A stretch of DNA of 64,000 nt. It comes from Struthio camelus (lineage: Eukaryota; Chordata; Aves; Struthioniformes; Struthionidae). A model generated the notes under the pieces. That model did no database searches. It was not told where the DNA came from and was given only the letters and a program-made list of their open reading frames with translations. The DNA lies in the NCBI RefSeq assembly GCF_040807025.1, contig NC_090967.1:556001-620000 (forward strand), given 5' to 3'. This document shows, piece after piece, positions 27,101 through 58,400 of this stretch (its first letter is position 1; each line of letters starts with the position of its first letter). The translations under genes were made by a program, and so were the position numbers.

Positions 27101-30100
27101 TATAACTGAAATGGCATTGGGCATTATAAATAACTGTACATGTTCATAGACTAATTTTTCCATAGCAACTCTACATCACTTGAATTCCATGCTCAAGAAA
27201 TTTTCTGTTCAGTAAGGATGTTATATACAACATGTTATATAGTCCAAGGGCTATAAGCAAGGAGTTAACTAAAACATATACTTTGGTTTTGACTCTGGGC
27301 TTTAGAGTACAGGAAAATAGTGCTCTTTGTACACAAGTGAGTTTGGATAGTGAATTGATGACATTAAGCTTGTATCACCTTAATCTGTTTCTATCATAGA
27401 CTCCTTATGTGATATAGAGCCAGCTACTCTCTTGATTCCCTCCCCCCCTTAGGTGTTACTGTCTAATTTTTTTTTTGTTTCCTATTTTCTAAAGTTGGTG
27501 TGTGGGTTAATTATTACAGTCTCTTTAGTGCTTTGAACATAATATTTTAGTTAACATAGTAGTTGGAAATTAGAATTTCAAGCAGTGAAGAGGGGAGATT
27601 GGGGGCAAGTTATTTCCAAACTACTAACATGTATCTAAGTTGTGTATGCCCAGTTCTTAAACAAGATGTTTTGTATGCAGTAAGCAGATGTATCTTCAGT
27701 TCCTGCAATAATATAGACTGGAAATGGAATGCTGAAAATGCAAGCATTTGAGAAGTTTGAAAGGATTTATTACTTTCTTTTTTTCTTTCAGATAGTGCTT
27801 ATGTCTAACTTAAAAATTTCTTTATGCAGTGAGAATAAACCTCAAAGAAAATGGGCAGGATCTTGAAAGAGCTCTTAAGTTTTGAATAGATTTGGCAACT
27901 TTTAGTTATACTGAACAGATTTTTGGAACTTGAACTCCTTCCAGACTCCAAGCCTGAGGAACTTGGTCATATATAGGTCACTTGTGTGTAACAGTAGCCT
28001 CTCAGCCTTTAAAATGGTACCCTGAGGTGGAGAGGAGTGCACTGCTGCTCAGTCATGCTAATCTCACAAGTGCACTTGATCTTCCTGGTGGGGATGAGCT
28101 AAGGAGAAATAGTCTGTAGCCTAGATCTTCTGCTTCCGTACTGCAAGGTGAGAAAAGGAGGAGGTCTTGGGAGAACATCTCTTCCATGGGGACTTACTAG
28201 AAGAGCTGTATATTTGGATGAGACCTGCTTTGGGGAAGGGGTGGGGGAAGGAGGAAGGGAACAGACTGTTTTATATTTGTCTGTTTATGGGGTTCTTGCA
28301 CCTTTCTGTGTAACATCTGGTCCGGCACTGACGAAGCAAGAACTGGCAAGACTGAAAATGCCCAAGTCCAACTACTTGAGGTGCTCCTGTTGTTCAACCC
28401 TGAACAACATGACTGAGCAGAATATTACTCTAGTCTGATGCCCAGCTGTGTCCCAACTATGAGAATTAACTGCTCCTGCTCACTGAGCTGCTGCTTTTGC
28501 TAGATCATGAGGTGAAAGGAGGAGACGCATGGAGGTTTTATGGTTGCAGGTACAAAAGATGAGACTATTAAGGCCATAAGTGGACAAACATTCTTACTAG
28601 TTCCTTAAATGCAATTTTCTTTTGTTTTTGAGTTAATTACCTTTTTTGATGCTCAGTTCTATTTCCTCCTTCCCCAGCAGAACCAGAGGTGGTCAAAAAT
28701 ACTATCATACCTACCTGGAAAAGCAGTGATATTAAGGAATATAAAGAATTAGTTTCTGCTTTTATGACTCTGGTTATGAGCAAGTGAATAATTACTGTTA
28801 CTTGCAGAGTATGTGTGTGAATGTTTATTTCCTGCTTAAGACTTCCTGTATAGGAATTACTGGTGCCCAGGTTGAAAGAAAATACTGATGATCTTGAAGA
28901 GCAACTAATAACTCTGTAAGATAGATGACTGGATTTCAGATATCCTCATCTGAAGAAGAGAATGAATTGCCAATATATAAGAAACTAATAAGTGAACATC
29001 AGGGTTGGTATTTATGGCTATTAGGAGGAGAATCACAAAGAATTCTACCTGACTAGAACTGCGAAATCACATCCTGTTAGATGTCTGATAGTAAGTGTAA
29101 AGTTTATTCATTCTGTCCGTATCCAGCAATTGCAGCCTGCCAAAGCGAAGAGCTTTATTTGGGATTCTGCAGACAAAAGGATAGCAAAAAATGTCTAAAA
29201 AAAGTATGACAGCACTCTGAAGATAGTGGGCATGATGCTGCTTGTTGTTAACGTTTTAGCACCAGAACGTGGTTTGAGGTAATGCTTTGCAGATATTTGA
29301 AGACTTCAGGAATATTGAAAGGGAATCAAGGAGGAGAAAGGTCCAATATCTGTTTTGTTGTGGTTCTGCTCAAGGACAGTGAGTAGAAGATTTTTGAGGT
29401 GAGATTGCCAGGTAAGTGATTCAGCAAATTTGGACTGGCTATAATGTTTCCCCGCTGTCATTTGTTACGGTTTGTGTTGGCATTTTGTTTGGGTAGTCTG
29501 TGTCTAAAAATCAAACCCCAATTCTATTCTTACAAAATGGACTCTACAGGCTCGGCATTCTAAAAATAAATATCTCTACTCAAATGTAATTTAGAGTGGG
29601 ATTCATCCAACTAACTTGAGCAATTAAAAGTCTTAGGACTCAGTCCAAGCCTGTCAGTAAGAACCTTCAGGAGACAATTAATCTGATCCTAAAATACAGA
29701 ATGTATTTAGGAATCTGCTCATAAAATATAGATGAACTGCTCTTAAAAGTGCCTCTCTCTCACTGTTGAATGCAGAGCACCTCATTTGTCTGGTTTAAAT
29801 GTGACACCTAACTTTTAAAAAAAACAAAGGCAAGCATGGGTTGCATACCTAAGGTCTGGGACCTCTGCAGTTCACGCAATGCTAGCTGACTCAGACGTGG
29901 ATTTTGGAGTGTCCTGTACAGGGATGATTTTGCTTCCTCCCCTTCTGAAAACGTTTGGAAACAGAGAGAACGTCAACCCAGTGAAATGGAACGTGGAGCA
30001 GAACTGGCCAAACTAGCAGAGATCTGAGCAAAGGTATCTATCTCTGTGGCATCTCTACACTTCATTCTGTGGCTTACACCTGCTTGGGTAGTCACAAAGG

Positions 30101-33100
30101 CTGTGCTTAGCTGAGAACTAATGCCCTCAGCAGAGTGCAGAGTGCTTGTTATGATGGATACTTAACATAATTCCTGGGATCCCAGCAAAGCTGCAGATGC
30201 ATTTGAACCCTACATGAATTTATGAAGCATATCTGAACCTTTGTTATGGAAGTCCAATAGTTTGCAAATGATGGTACTGTGCACATTGACCTTACTGTGC
30301 TGTAAGCCATGCCTTACTGTGCTTTCATATAAACTACATCTTCAGTAGGATCTCAGCTAAGTTGTATGGGGAGGATGTAATTGTGTGTGATGGGTCATGA
30401 GATGAGGAGCACCTGCACAAAGCTACCTGATGGAGGTGTGCTTGACTGCGAAGTCATGGGTGGTACACCTCAAAATTTTCTAGGAAGCAGGGGTTATGCA
30501 TGAGCTGCCACTGATGAGTGCTTCTTTTGGCAGTTTCCCACTGAGGTCCCTCATCTGCATGTTGCATGAGCATGAGGTTCTGAGGACAAGAAGCACTTTT
30601 TCTTTTTGTGTGCTGTGGCTAAGATCCTTGGCACTAGTTGGGAACAGTTAGAAATACATGTGTGGTTCAGAGGAAGCTGCAGGATTCATATTTTTTACAG
30701 GTACTTAATGTAGCAATTGCATCAAGAAGAAGAAAATGAAGAACAAAGAAACGGAATCACCTAAGGTCTTGTTTATGCAAACTTCCATCACAAGATGTTC
30801 TTAGGTCAGTTTATTTAATTCTTCAGTTGTTTTCAGAAAAGGAGAAAAAAATACTACTTCTTGTTAGAGCTTGGAAGCACATGATTGAGTAGGCCTGTTT
30901 TTCCCTAAGCAGTAGGGACTAAAATGATGCGTTCAAAGTTTGTAGAAAAATTGTTACCACATCAGACAAAATTAGAAACTCCTTAAGCAAATATGAGCAG
31001 TGACTCAAAAGAGGGGAAGGGGCAAAGAAACAGCTCCCACCCCAAATTCACTAGGGAGGGATTTGCTCCTAACAAAAGCATTTAGTATAGGTTATGTGCT
31101 GCTAATTAAAAAAATAGTTTTTTTTATTAAAGCATCAATCTAGCTTATAACTGCTGGGAAATCTCATTTTGCAGAGAATTTTAGTGTTCTAGATTTAAAT
31201 TTTTCAAAAATTATTCTAGAAAACTTTTGTTGGGATAACTTTAAAATTTATGATAAAATTTTAAATTCCAAGACAGATTTTTTTAGGCTGTTTTTTCACT
31301 TCTATTTGACACTACTTTGCCACATGGCACAATGTTGAGTTATTCTGCTTTTTTTTCTTCTGTTTCAGTAAAACACAAACATATATCAAAAGAAGAAAAG
31401 GTAGCAGCGCTCTCTGCTGACTATATAGACCATTTCAACTGTCCTCATGCTACAGTAGTACTATGATCATTTCATTTATAAATCTTTAAAAGATGTAAAA
31501 ATAATATAAAAATATAACTCCTTGATCAAAACTCATAACTTTTTTATAAGTTCAGATAAGTAAAAATAATTCATGCTCTGGAAAACAACTTGAGAACGGA
31601 AAGGAGCCCATTCTTTAAGATAGAGGCAACTTAATCATGGACAGTAGGAGTGAACTGTTGTTGTCTCCTGTGTAGAGGTTGCACTTAAGCTGAAGGACCA
31701 GTTTGGAAATTCATTTCAGGTCATGTTCACTGTGAATCACAGCATCAAATTGACCAAAATATGGGTGAAGTTTCATCCCCTCATCAAAGCTCATATGGCC
31801 CAAAAGACTTTTTACCAAAGTTTAGGGAGGTACCTTGGTGCCAAGGGCTGCATGTTTAATAGCCACGAAGAAGATAAGTATCTTTCACAAGGATTTTAGT
31901 TTACAGAAATAACTTTCTGTGATTTTTCTCAGTGAAAACAGTATTTGGAGAGCAGCCACGTTCCTTTCCTTAGTTGTTCCAATTTTATTAAGATATTATA
32001 CACACAAACCATAGTTAGAGGAACATGTATATTGTGATGTCAGCTGAGCTATTATATTTTTAGGGGAAAAAACATTTTCAGAAGGGAATTTAGATTTGTG
32101 GCTCAAGTTCTTTCTGTGCACTAGCATTTAATGTTCTGTTTAATATGTGCACCTATCCCTGCTTATTACTGTCTTAAATTGTAGTGAGATAAAACAGAAA
32201 AGTTTATGCATTCATCATTAGAATGGAGAGAGACACCTTTTTGTCTCTTACAGGTAGCTTGGAAAACAGTCTAAGTATTTAAAATGAAGGTGCAGTGTAT
32301 CGTTCAGTAGGATGTCATCGTATATGACTTTTTTTTTTTTTTTTTTAGGCTGCAGAGGTACTTTTCAACTTGCTAAGTAAAGTTCTTTGAATTGCCTAAC
32401 ATGGAACATGTTACTTTGACTTCCTCCAGGCCCGGTAGTTCTGAATATAGTCAGGCAGGAAGGAATAAAACTGCTTTTGATGATGCTCAGTGATTTATTT
32501 TTTTTTTTTTTCCAGATGTCTTCCAGAAATTACTTCCAGAAATCTCTTGTCTGTCAAACACTGATAAATTCTCATTGCTCTGTATGTATACAGCCATGCT
32601 GACATTTTGGGGTTAGATGGATGCCTACCCGCTCTCAGTTTTGGCAAATCAAGTCTGTTGTTCCCCACTGAGCAGCAAACACGAATTGATATAAGTGTTC
32701 TCCTTGGCAGTAGGTCACTGAAAATACAAGTGGAGTTGGGATGGTACCTTCCCAAGGATATTAGGTGAGACAGTGAATAATGGTGCTAGCAGCTTAGCTC
32801 AGGAATTCAATAAATCTGCTTCCTTAATTTTATCACTTTTTTTTTCTCTGTTAGAATGTATTAAGTTGCCTCTCTTATGCCTGTTCATGGTGCTCTAGAA
32901 GATGGAACTGTCCCTGCAGACTTTTGACACTTGTAAAGATGCCTTCATTTTCTACAAGATCACAAACAGACTTGCAGAAGCAGTTGAGTGATTTTTCCTT
33001 GTTTTATCCTTTTAGATAATAGAACTACATATCCTTGCTGATGACTGAATAAAAAATGTTGTCAAAAGTAGATAAATCATAATAAGTACAATTTCTTCCC

Positions 33101-34663
33101 CCTCTATCCCCGCCCAGGAGGCATATTCCAGTGCACTGGAATGTAGAATGTAGTAGTGTAGTGCACTATGTAGAATTCTGTTTGCTTCATTAGTTCTAGG
33201 TTTATTCTTGAGATACTGTATTCAAATTTCTCATTATTCGTTGTTTTTTTAGTTGCAGTGAGCTTGAGGATCCACTGTTTTAAGTCTTTACCAATAGCAC
33301 TGTAATCTGTGCAGGCAGGAGAGAAGATCTGGCAGAACTCTAAGGGATTGTGTGGAGAGACTCATCATGCATCCCAACTTACATAAGAAACCTGTGCAGC
33401 GGCCATTAAGTTCCCATCTTTTATTTCAGCATTAAGACTCTCTCCATATTGTAGTGTCCAAAGTTCATTATTGAGAGGGAACAGATATGAAAAGCAGGAT
33501 GCATCTCGGCTATCTTCTGGTGCTTATATGCATGCTACTTGTCTAGACTCCTCTTACGTAGTCAATGGAGAGAAATGGACAATTCCAGGTGCCAGTTACC
33601 CCACCATAGAGTAGGTATCTAAACAGGCCTGATAAATTACCCAGTTAATTAACCAGCTTTAAAATACTATCTTGAAACAAGATGATTGGTGCTTCAAAAG
33701 TGTCAATTTCTCTGTTTATAATTGGTGAAATCTAGATAATTAGCTTAGTTACAGACTTCAGCGTAAGACTCAGCAGCGCACACTTAGATATCTACTGTAG
33801 ACTGCAGTGCTGAAAGCTACTTGGAGTCTGCCTTACCTCTACCAGTGTAGCTAAGCGTGGACTTTTGTATGCCCTAACTTCCCTAAGTATAGATGAATTG
33901 CTTTTGTTAAATTTGTAAAACCAGCACCTGTAATGGACAGTGTTGGTAAATGTTGATATTTGTGATGCATCCAGTTGATCATATATGATCAGAAGGGAGG
34001 TATGACCTAGGAAGATGCAGAGTTTTTTTAATGTAAAATATTTTTAAACAACTTAAAAACTGCCCATACTGCAAAGGAGTTATCCAACTCCTTTTTGTTG
34101 TCCAACTCTGTATTTGTAAATATAGAAGAGGGCATAAAAACTGACAAACCTGGGAGAAAGGGGGAAGAAAGGCTGAAGTTAACAACAAAAAATTAATTCT
34201 GATTCTTTGAATGCTTTTTGAAATTAATAAGAAGAAAAATACTAGTTTGCATGCAAAACTTGACTTATGGAATTTAATAACTTTTGCTCTTCATTTGTTG
34301 TAAATAAGGTGCAATTTATATTCCTTCTAAATTAGCAAATACTTAAAAAGCCCTCAAGCATTACATTGACTCTAGCGTAAAACTTTTATGTATAGGAATA
34401 AGAAAAAGAGTCTTTGGGGCACTATTTTCTACGTGTGCAATTGCAGAATGCTTTTGACATAATCTGTAAGAGAAAAAAGCCAGTAGTATACCCTCAAACA
34501 AGCATTCTTCCTTCTCTGTTGATAATGCAAACTTATTTGTATATATTGCAAAGAATACATACTGTGCATATCCTCAGATCTTCCTCAACTCATTAGTTAC
34601 GCTCAGGTTCTGATCCAACTTCACTGGAATAATGGAAGCCTTACTGATTTTTTTTTTTCTTCT

Positions 34664-34686
34664 CCCCCCCCCCCCCCCCCCCCCCC
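34664..34686. repeat. 23-nt poly(C) tract next to a poly(T) tract
   Basis: A T-run ending at 34659 is followed by TCT and 23 uninterrupted C residues. Such a tract can adopt i-motif or G-quadruplex structure and is prone to sequencing length error. It lies in intergenic DNA about 1 kb beyond the transporter stop codon. Confidence 0.9.
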
Positions 34687-35339
34687 GTGAATTGGGTCAA
34701 GAGCGTCTCTTTTTGGAGAAAGCAAATGATATTAGTGGGAATTTAAGCTATTTCCAGGTGTCTTATGCTGTGGTATGCTGGAGGAGGGGCAGAAAGGATA
34801 TGAGGTATCATTTTGAGAGAGCAATGAATTCAGCTACATGAATCATTTGTGTAAAAGGCCTTTGTGGAGAAGGCTGTGTTTGGAAGCCTATATTTTAAGG
34901 CTATAATTGGAACAGAAGGTTAAACTTAGGGACAGATCCTTAGCTGGAAAATCAACACAGTTGCAATTAGACCTGGTAGATTATTTTCACTCTGTTAAAA
35001 CAACCTGTAAGCATCCATGTACAGCAGGTCTTTCCATCCCTCCAGTTAGTTAAAATGATTCTCACTATTCGTACTGACCGTCATGGAGAGAAAGAGGAAC
35101 GCTTCAACCAACTGTCCTCCTATTTTTATGTAACGACTGGAAAATCTTGTTGTGTCCAAATTTTAATTTTGAGCTATAGACAAAAATATACTTGAAATCT
35201 TAATTTTTAGATGACATCCCACTATAAAGAAAAAAAGCAATGGCTGAAAAAAAAAATCTCTATATTTAAAAAAAAAAAAAAACACCCTTACAAAGTGCAG
35301 TCTGGGCAGTAGACAAGGGCTGCTGGCATAAGGTGTCAG

Positions 35340-35709
35340 ATTTTTGTCCCATCTCTACTATTTAATCTCATGCAGTTCAAATTTTCCAATATCTGCTGAT
35401 TTCTCTGACCTTGGACAGAGCTATACTTAAAAACTAGTGGCATAAAACCTTCAAATCCCAGTTGCTTCAGACAGGGCAACAAGTTTGCAGATATATCCTC
35501 AGTATGCAACAAGCATTTGGCTCTGTTTCCCTCTTTGGAACAACCGAACGGTAGAGCCGTGCTATGCATGTGCTCTTTGGAGCATCTGAGGATTTTTCTG
35601 CTTTTTGTGCCAAGTAAGGCTTTTATCTTGCAGAGCACCCATATGTGACATTCAGAATGTCAGTGTTGTAGCACCAAGATCCCTTTCTTGGGATTGAGAA
35701 CGCAGTGAC
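35340..35709 (-). other. Proximal 3' UTR of the SLC1 transporter gene (probable)
   Basis: The sequence after the transporter stop codon (minus strand) reads on through non-coding DNA. The first poly(A)-signal-like hexamer on this strand is ATTAAA at 35366-35361, about 345 nt after the stop. No canonical AATAAA on this strand was spotted nearby. The extent is inferred. Confidence 0.35.
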
Positions 35710-53583
<17,874 letters not shown>

Positions 53584-54950
53584 GATCCTCTTCAGCTGTT
53601 CACAAGGTGCTCCTTGGAGCAGGTCCCTGTGACGGCGCCAGTGCCACCGGGCTGGCTCATTGCTCTGGGCACCCACTCCACTGATGACTGCCCTTTGCCA
53701 GGGAATGTGCCAGAGCTAAGCGTACTGGATGACTAATCCCCGGGACCAAGCAGCACTGTGCTGCTGTTGGGGAAACCTTTCTCCCTAATGGGCAGTGACG
53801 TCTTCAGCTAGTTAATCTGGGCTTGGCTTTCCAGTCGGCTCCACAAAAGCCTGGCGCCAAACCCTCCCAGGTTAACCCTTGATTGCTGCGCGGCTGCTGT
53901 GGGATCAGGGTTGTGCACTGAAGGCTGAGGGCAGGAATTAGAGCCAAGAGTTCCCTTTTCTTTGGGGTTCCTGGTCTAAGAGGGTCTGGATCCTGTCTCC
54001 ACTGGATGCTACTGGAGCCTTTGTGCTCCCATCAGTTTTGAGCATGCCCCTTTCTACCAGTTGGTCAGTATAAAGGCCTTGTTAGGGGGAGAGTTTGCAA
54101 AAGGAAGACTGGTTACTAAGATCATTAAGAAGTTAATCGAAGAAGTGTCTATATTGATTTGAACAGTTTGGCAGCCCAGTGCACTGGTGGATGATGCTGA
54201 ATATGCCTATAGGAATATGGGTATATAGATCCCAATAATTCCTGGCAGCTTTGCAGGGAAGCTGTCTGAGGGCCACAGGATATTTCTGGGATGCATGTTC
54301 AATAATCATTGCAGTCCACAATTTTTTAGAGTATTTCCTTGGCCAGTCTGACTTTGGCTCAGTTCAAGGACCTCTTTGGAGGAAGAGTTGCACAGGAGGC
54401 AGCTGAAGGTTGGTGCATTGGTTTAGAGACACAGCACTGGTCCCAGGCTGAAGATGATCTGGAAACTGCAGAAATATTAAAATCTGACACAACTGCACTT
54501 TCTTCGCATCCAGCCACATGCACAGGACTGCATGCAGAAGGTGGCACCAGGAGCCCTTGGCTACGATGCAGGCTGAGAGGCCATTGCAAAGAAGTGGGGT
54601 TCAAACTGAGAGAGCTGTCTAATATTACACGAGGAAACTGTGGCAGAGCTGAGAAGTAGAACCAGATTTCTCAAGTCCCACAAGGCTTTAATCTCCTGGC
54701 TAGCGCATGGAGACAACTGGGGTGCAGTGAGGGTTTGCTCAACACACAGAAATGACCCCAATGCCTGTTCATGTCCCCGTCTGGGATGTAAGGATGAGAC
54801 ATGCATGTAGGGAATCGGATACCTTATCTCCTCTGGTTCTGCTGCGTGTCAGCCAGGGAGGCAGCAATGACCATGAAGCAGGTTTCTCGGGGCTCAGAGC
54901 CAGTGGCGGCTGCTGCACCTTTAGGAAGTGTCTTTCCTTCTAACTGCTCT
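53584..54950 (-). other. Spacer between the adaptor gene and the transporter gene; presumed transporter promoter side
   Basis: This 1.4 kb separates the presumed poly(A) signal of the upstream adaptor gene (54958-54953) from the transporter start codon. It should hold the transporter 5' UTR and promoter. The minus-strand frame continues upstream from ATG 53583 to a GTG at 53676 without another ATG, so the ATG is taken as the start. I recognised no TATA box or CpG island boundary with confidence. Confidence 0.4.
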
Positions 54951-54952
54951 CT

Positions 54953-54958
54953 TTTATT
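54953..54958 (-). terminator. Polyadenylation signal candidate of the PRAM1-like gene
   Basis: An AATAAA hexamer on the minus strand, in the context gtaaataaaag, lies about 470 nt after the inferred stop codon at 55427-55425. It is a canonical hexamer in the right place, but use is unproven. Confidence 0.4.
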
Positions 54959-55424
54959 TACATCTTTTTGGTAATCACATCGTGAGTGCTGGCATTTCAG
55001 ACCTGATTCTGGCCCTTTTCCAGGACAACAAGGATTTCAAAACCAGAAAAACACCAGATTAAAAAACACCAGTTAAGACCATGAAACCCTCTCAAATCAT
55101 TGCCATATTTTAAGCAGACAAAATAAAGCCACAGAGAAGACAGCTTGATTTAAAGATCACTTTCAACCTCCGGGCTGGTCCCTGCTTTTGTGGGACAAGA
55201 TCCTTACAGAGCAGCAAACCTCCCCACTGCTTTGGCAAGGACACGGTCACTTTTGCAGGCTATCTGAAAGGCAGCAGGAGCGTGGCATATAGTGCTGTTC
55301 ATGTTTAGGCCCTCAGAGAGGTCTCTGTTGATGATGTCTTGTGACTTTTGTTTTAGCATAGATCGTTCAACCTGTCGACAGGAATAGATAAAAATATTTG
55401 ATCATTGTTACAGTTAAAATATAG

Positions 55425-55456
55425 TCATTTCCATTTGTCTCCATCTTCAGAGCTAT
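55425..55456 (-). CDS. PRAM1: PRAM1-like last coding exon: short acidic tail
   Basis: A 32-nt coding part encoding (D)SSEDGDKWK and TGA, after a pyrimidine-rich acceptor (ctcccccatgtcacag). Phase fits exon g. FYB1 likewise ends about 10 residues after its last YDD motif. A competing acceptor at 55372 would stop the protein immediately and is less likely. Confidence 0.55.
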
Positions 55457-58400
55457 CTGTGACATGGGGGAGGGAGTTCCCATCCCAGGAGTCAGCAAGT
55501 GCTCCGGAAAGGGCATCCCTAGTTCTCTGCATGATCAGGAACATCTTGAAGGACACTGATGGGTCCCTATGGGCTGGGGAGCAAGTGGAAGGAGCAAGAT
55601 GAGAAGGGAAATGGTCTGGGGAAGCCCTAATAGTTGCGAACAGATGAATGTGATGGCCTGTAGGGAACTAAAAGAAAGTGAGAGATGTCCCAGAGAGAGG
55701 GAGAGACTGGGGAAACCACAGAAACCACAGCTCCTAAGAGAGGGAAGCTGGGCATATGGCAATAGGAGAGGAAGGGGGGCTTGGTGCTGGCTCCTGCCAT
55801 GGGGAGCTTGCCTGGGGAAGGGGCCATGGCCTCATGCTGATCTCCACCTGCTCCAAGTAGGAAACATGGTGCCAGCTGGACTCAGGGGGCCTGGGACAAG
55901 CAGGAGCCCAGGATACCTCTGCTGCCTCCCTGGGCAGAGGGAGCAGTGCCCTGGACCTCGAGGCAGGCAGGCAGGCAGCTTCTGGCCCCTCAGCAAGGAG
56001 GGTAAGGCAGTGACTCACTTTTGCACCTACCATAAATCTCAACGTCGTCGTAGAGGTCAGTGTCCCTACAAGAAAAAAGAACAGAGCGCTGTGAGGAGTC
56101 TGGCTGCCCATGGGAATGCTGCCACCACCTCCCACTACTGAGGCAAGGGCCAACTCATCCTCCTGCATCTCTGTCATGTCCAGGCCCTTTTGCCTCCTCG
56201 CAGATTCACGCTCACCCTTCTGGGCTGATGTTTGCAACTGCCTTTCCCCATGCCATCACAAAGGATTGAACATAACAGGAAACACATGGGATTTTTTTTT
56301 TCCTACAAATCATCCCTGTGGCAAAAGCTGACCCTGTTGCTCTTTGCTGTTTTCTCTCTGTCATTTTCTGACTCTTGACAGCTCTGCCCCCCCCAGCCCC
56401 CCAGCCCCATTGCTGCCCTGCTCCCTATGCCACTAGGACTTTTAAATAGCCTTGTCCATGGCCAAATAAATTGTGAAGTAAGTCTCCTTTGGCTGCCTCT
56501 CCTGCAGAGATGGGATCCTCTGGCATGGGGAGAGCATGGCTCAGTCCCTCATACTGGGAATGGGAGTCCTGTCCCAGGCTGCCGGGAACCTCAGACCCAG
56601 CCATGTGGATGGGCTGTGCTGACCCTTTGCACTGTGTGGCTGGCAGTGTCTGAGCAGTGCCCAGATAGGTCCCAAGCAAGGGCATCACGGTTTGGGGAGG
56701 GCTCACAAAGCCCTGGGAAGTTGTTGCTCTCCTTCTCTCATGAATCAGTACCAGAACCTCTTCTGACACCCAAAATCCCTGGAAAGGGCAGATTTTTCCC
56801 TTCAGGTTGATGAGCAGGGATTATCCTTATGGATTGCTGCACGGTTTGTGTCCTTTGGATGGTTCTGAGTTGGCACTCAAAGGCCAGGGCAGGTTCAGTG
56901 CCACATGCTCTAGGCAATCGCTACGACTTTCAGAGTGGAGAAGAAGCGGGTGAGGAAAGGGGTACTCACAGATGTAGCATCACGGCCCGGGGCACGTAGC
57001 CATCTAGAAGAGAGTGAGGAAAAGGATGTCAGGGAGTGCCAGGAGAAGGGGTGCAAGCAGGGTTGCACCGCAGCACCTCTCTCTGCCCTGGGCAGGAAAG
57101 GTTTAGCTTCATCTCACATCCCTGGTGAGTGTGGGGAGAGCACAATGCGCTGGCAAAAGCCTGCTTTGCTTTTGGGTAGGAGTGAAAGGTGGGCACATAT
57201 GATGCAGCTATTACAATGGGAGCTGCTGTTTGCAGGTGGAAAGGAAACTGCAGAGACTAAAGAGCATTGAGAGCTTCAGCCAAAGGGCTTCTCCTGTAGA
57301 GGCTTTTAGTAGAGGGAGATTAAAAGACAGTGAGAGGCACAAAGGCTGGTGCTGAGTGGAAGGATGAGCAGGACATTTTTGCAAACAGAAGTAGGAACAT
57401 TTCAGACCAAGGATAAATGTTGGGTCTGTTCTCTTAAATAACAAGGCGATGTCCCCTCCAGTCTATCAGTGCCATCAGTGCAGATGGGAAGAAAGATGTC
57501 TCTATCAGCAACTAACTGGAAACTGTACCATGCTCCCTGCCCTGGGCGGAGCCTCATACCCCACGCACTTACATCTCCTCTGGCTGTTTCGGCATAGGAT
57601 TTGCTCCTGATTTGTAAACTGAATGACATCTAGAATTTCTCCTCGTCTGAGCGGGAGATTCTTCCCTCCACCTCTCTTCTCCGTTGCAGCAGGGTCAACC
57701 ATCATTTGTGTCAGGACACGGATGCTTCCTTCAAACTAGAACACAAACAGCATTGCTACCACCCTGACAATAGCTCACACTGCTGCCCTAGAGGAGCATA
57801 AGCTGGGTAGCTCTGATCACTCTACCTTCTTTGAAAAAGCAGATTCCTCTTATGCAAAACGTCTTGTGAGACCAGCCTGATTTGGTGATATTTCAGTGGG
57901 GAACGAGGCAAGTTTCACCTGCCACTGGCAGGCTGCAGGGGAGGAGACACTGCTGTTGAGCTGGGAGCCTGGAAAACCCCGTTGTCCCAGGATGTTCAGG
58001 GCTTTCTGACATCCTTGCAGGGAACAGAATCCAATAAGGAGCTGGGAGTTCCCCCTCTCTCCTTGAAGACACCCGAGTGCAGACTTGAGGGCTGCTGTGG
58101 CCTGTGGCCTCCTACAGACCCCCGGCCTCTTGGCAACTCAGGCAGAGTCCTTGTGTGCCATGGACCCACCACTGGCCTCGTAATGGGTAATTCCACATCT
58201 ACGCTTAATTTCAAGCTAAAAGGCATTTTGTCTGATCTCTGCAGTGCACAGCTCCTCTCTGCCTTTGAACTACATTACATCCTTCTCAGGGGAGGTGAGG
58301 ATGAGCTTAGAGGGATAAGCAACCATTCATTGGTGCTCACCTTGAATTTCTTCTGAAACTCCCTGTCTGCCTTCTCTTCCTTCTTGCATTCCTTAAGTGT

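Larger units (their letters stand above)
18263..35339. other. AT-rich intergenic region, no gene supported
   Basis: This interval lies between the convergent ends of ELAVL1 and the SLC1 transporter. I examined the open frames on both strands; none has a recognisable domain, splice context or length above chance. It holds homopolymer A/T tracts (near 20019, 23697, 27069, 32331 and 32498), an (AT)n run at 20421-20444, an AT-rich stretch at 21655-21810, a near-perfect hairpin at 24069-24120 and a 23-nt C-run at 34664. A non-coding RNA cannot be excluded from sequence alone. Confidence 0.6.

Noticed and set aside
34920-34980. A stretch starting ggacagatccttagctgg that recalls a common sauropsid interspersed repeat
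   Set aside because: The similarity fades after about 20 bp and I cannot name the family.
53584-53676. A longer N-terminus for the transporter beginning at 53676
   Set aside because: The codon there is GTG, not ATG, and the extra residues have no counterpart in EAATs; the first in-frame ATG is 53583.
55204-55371. A 55-codon open frame on the minus strand behind a good acceptor (ctgtcgacag), a possible alternative last exon of the PRAM1-like gene
   Set aside because: Its open phase does not match the preceding exon; in the correct phase it stops at the second codon. No family resemblance. Probably 3' UTR.
55569-56237. Overlapping open frames of 167-190 codons on both strands
   Set aside because: They overlap the 35-nt YDDV exon in other frames; the GC-rich sequence explains their length.
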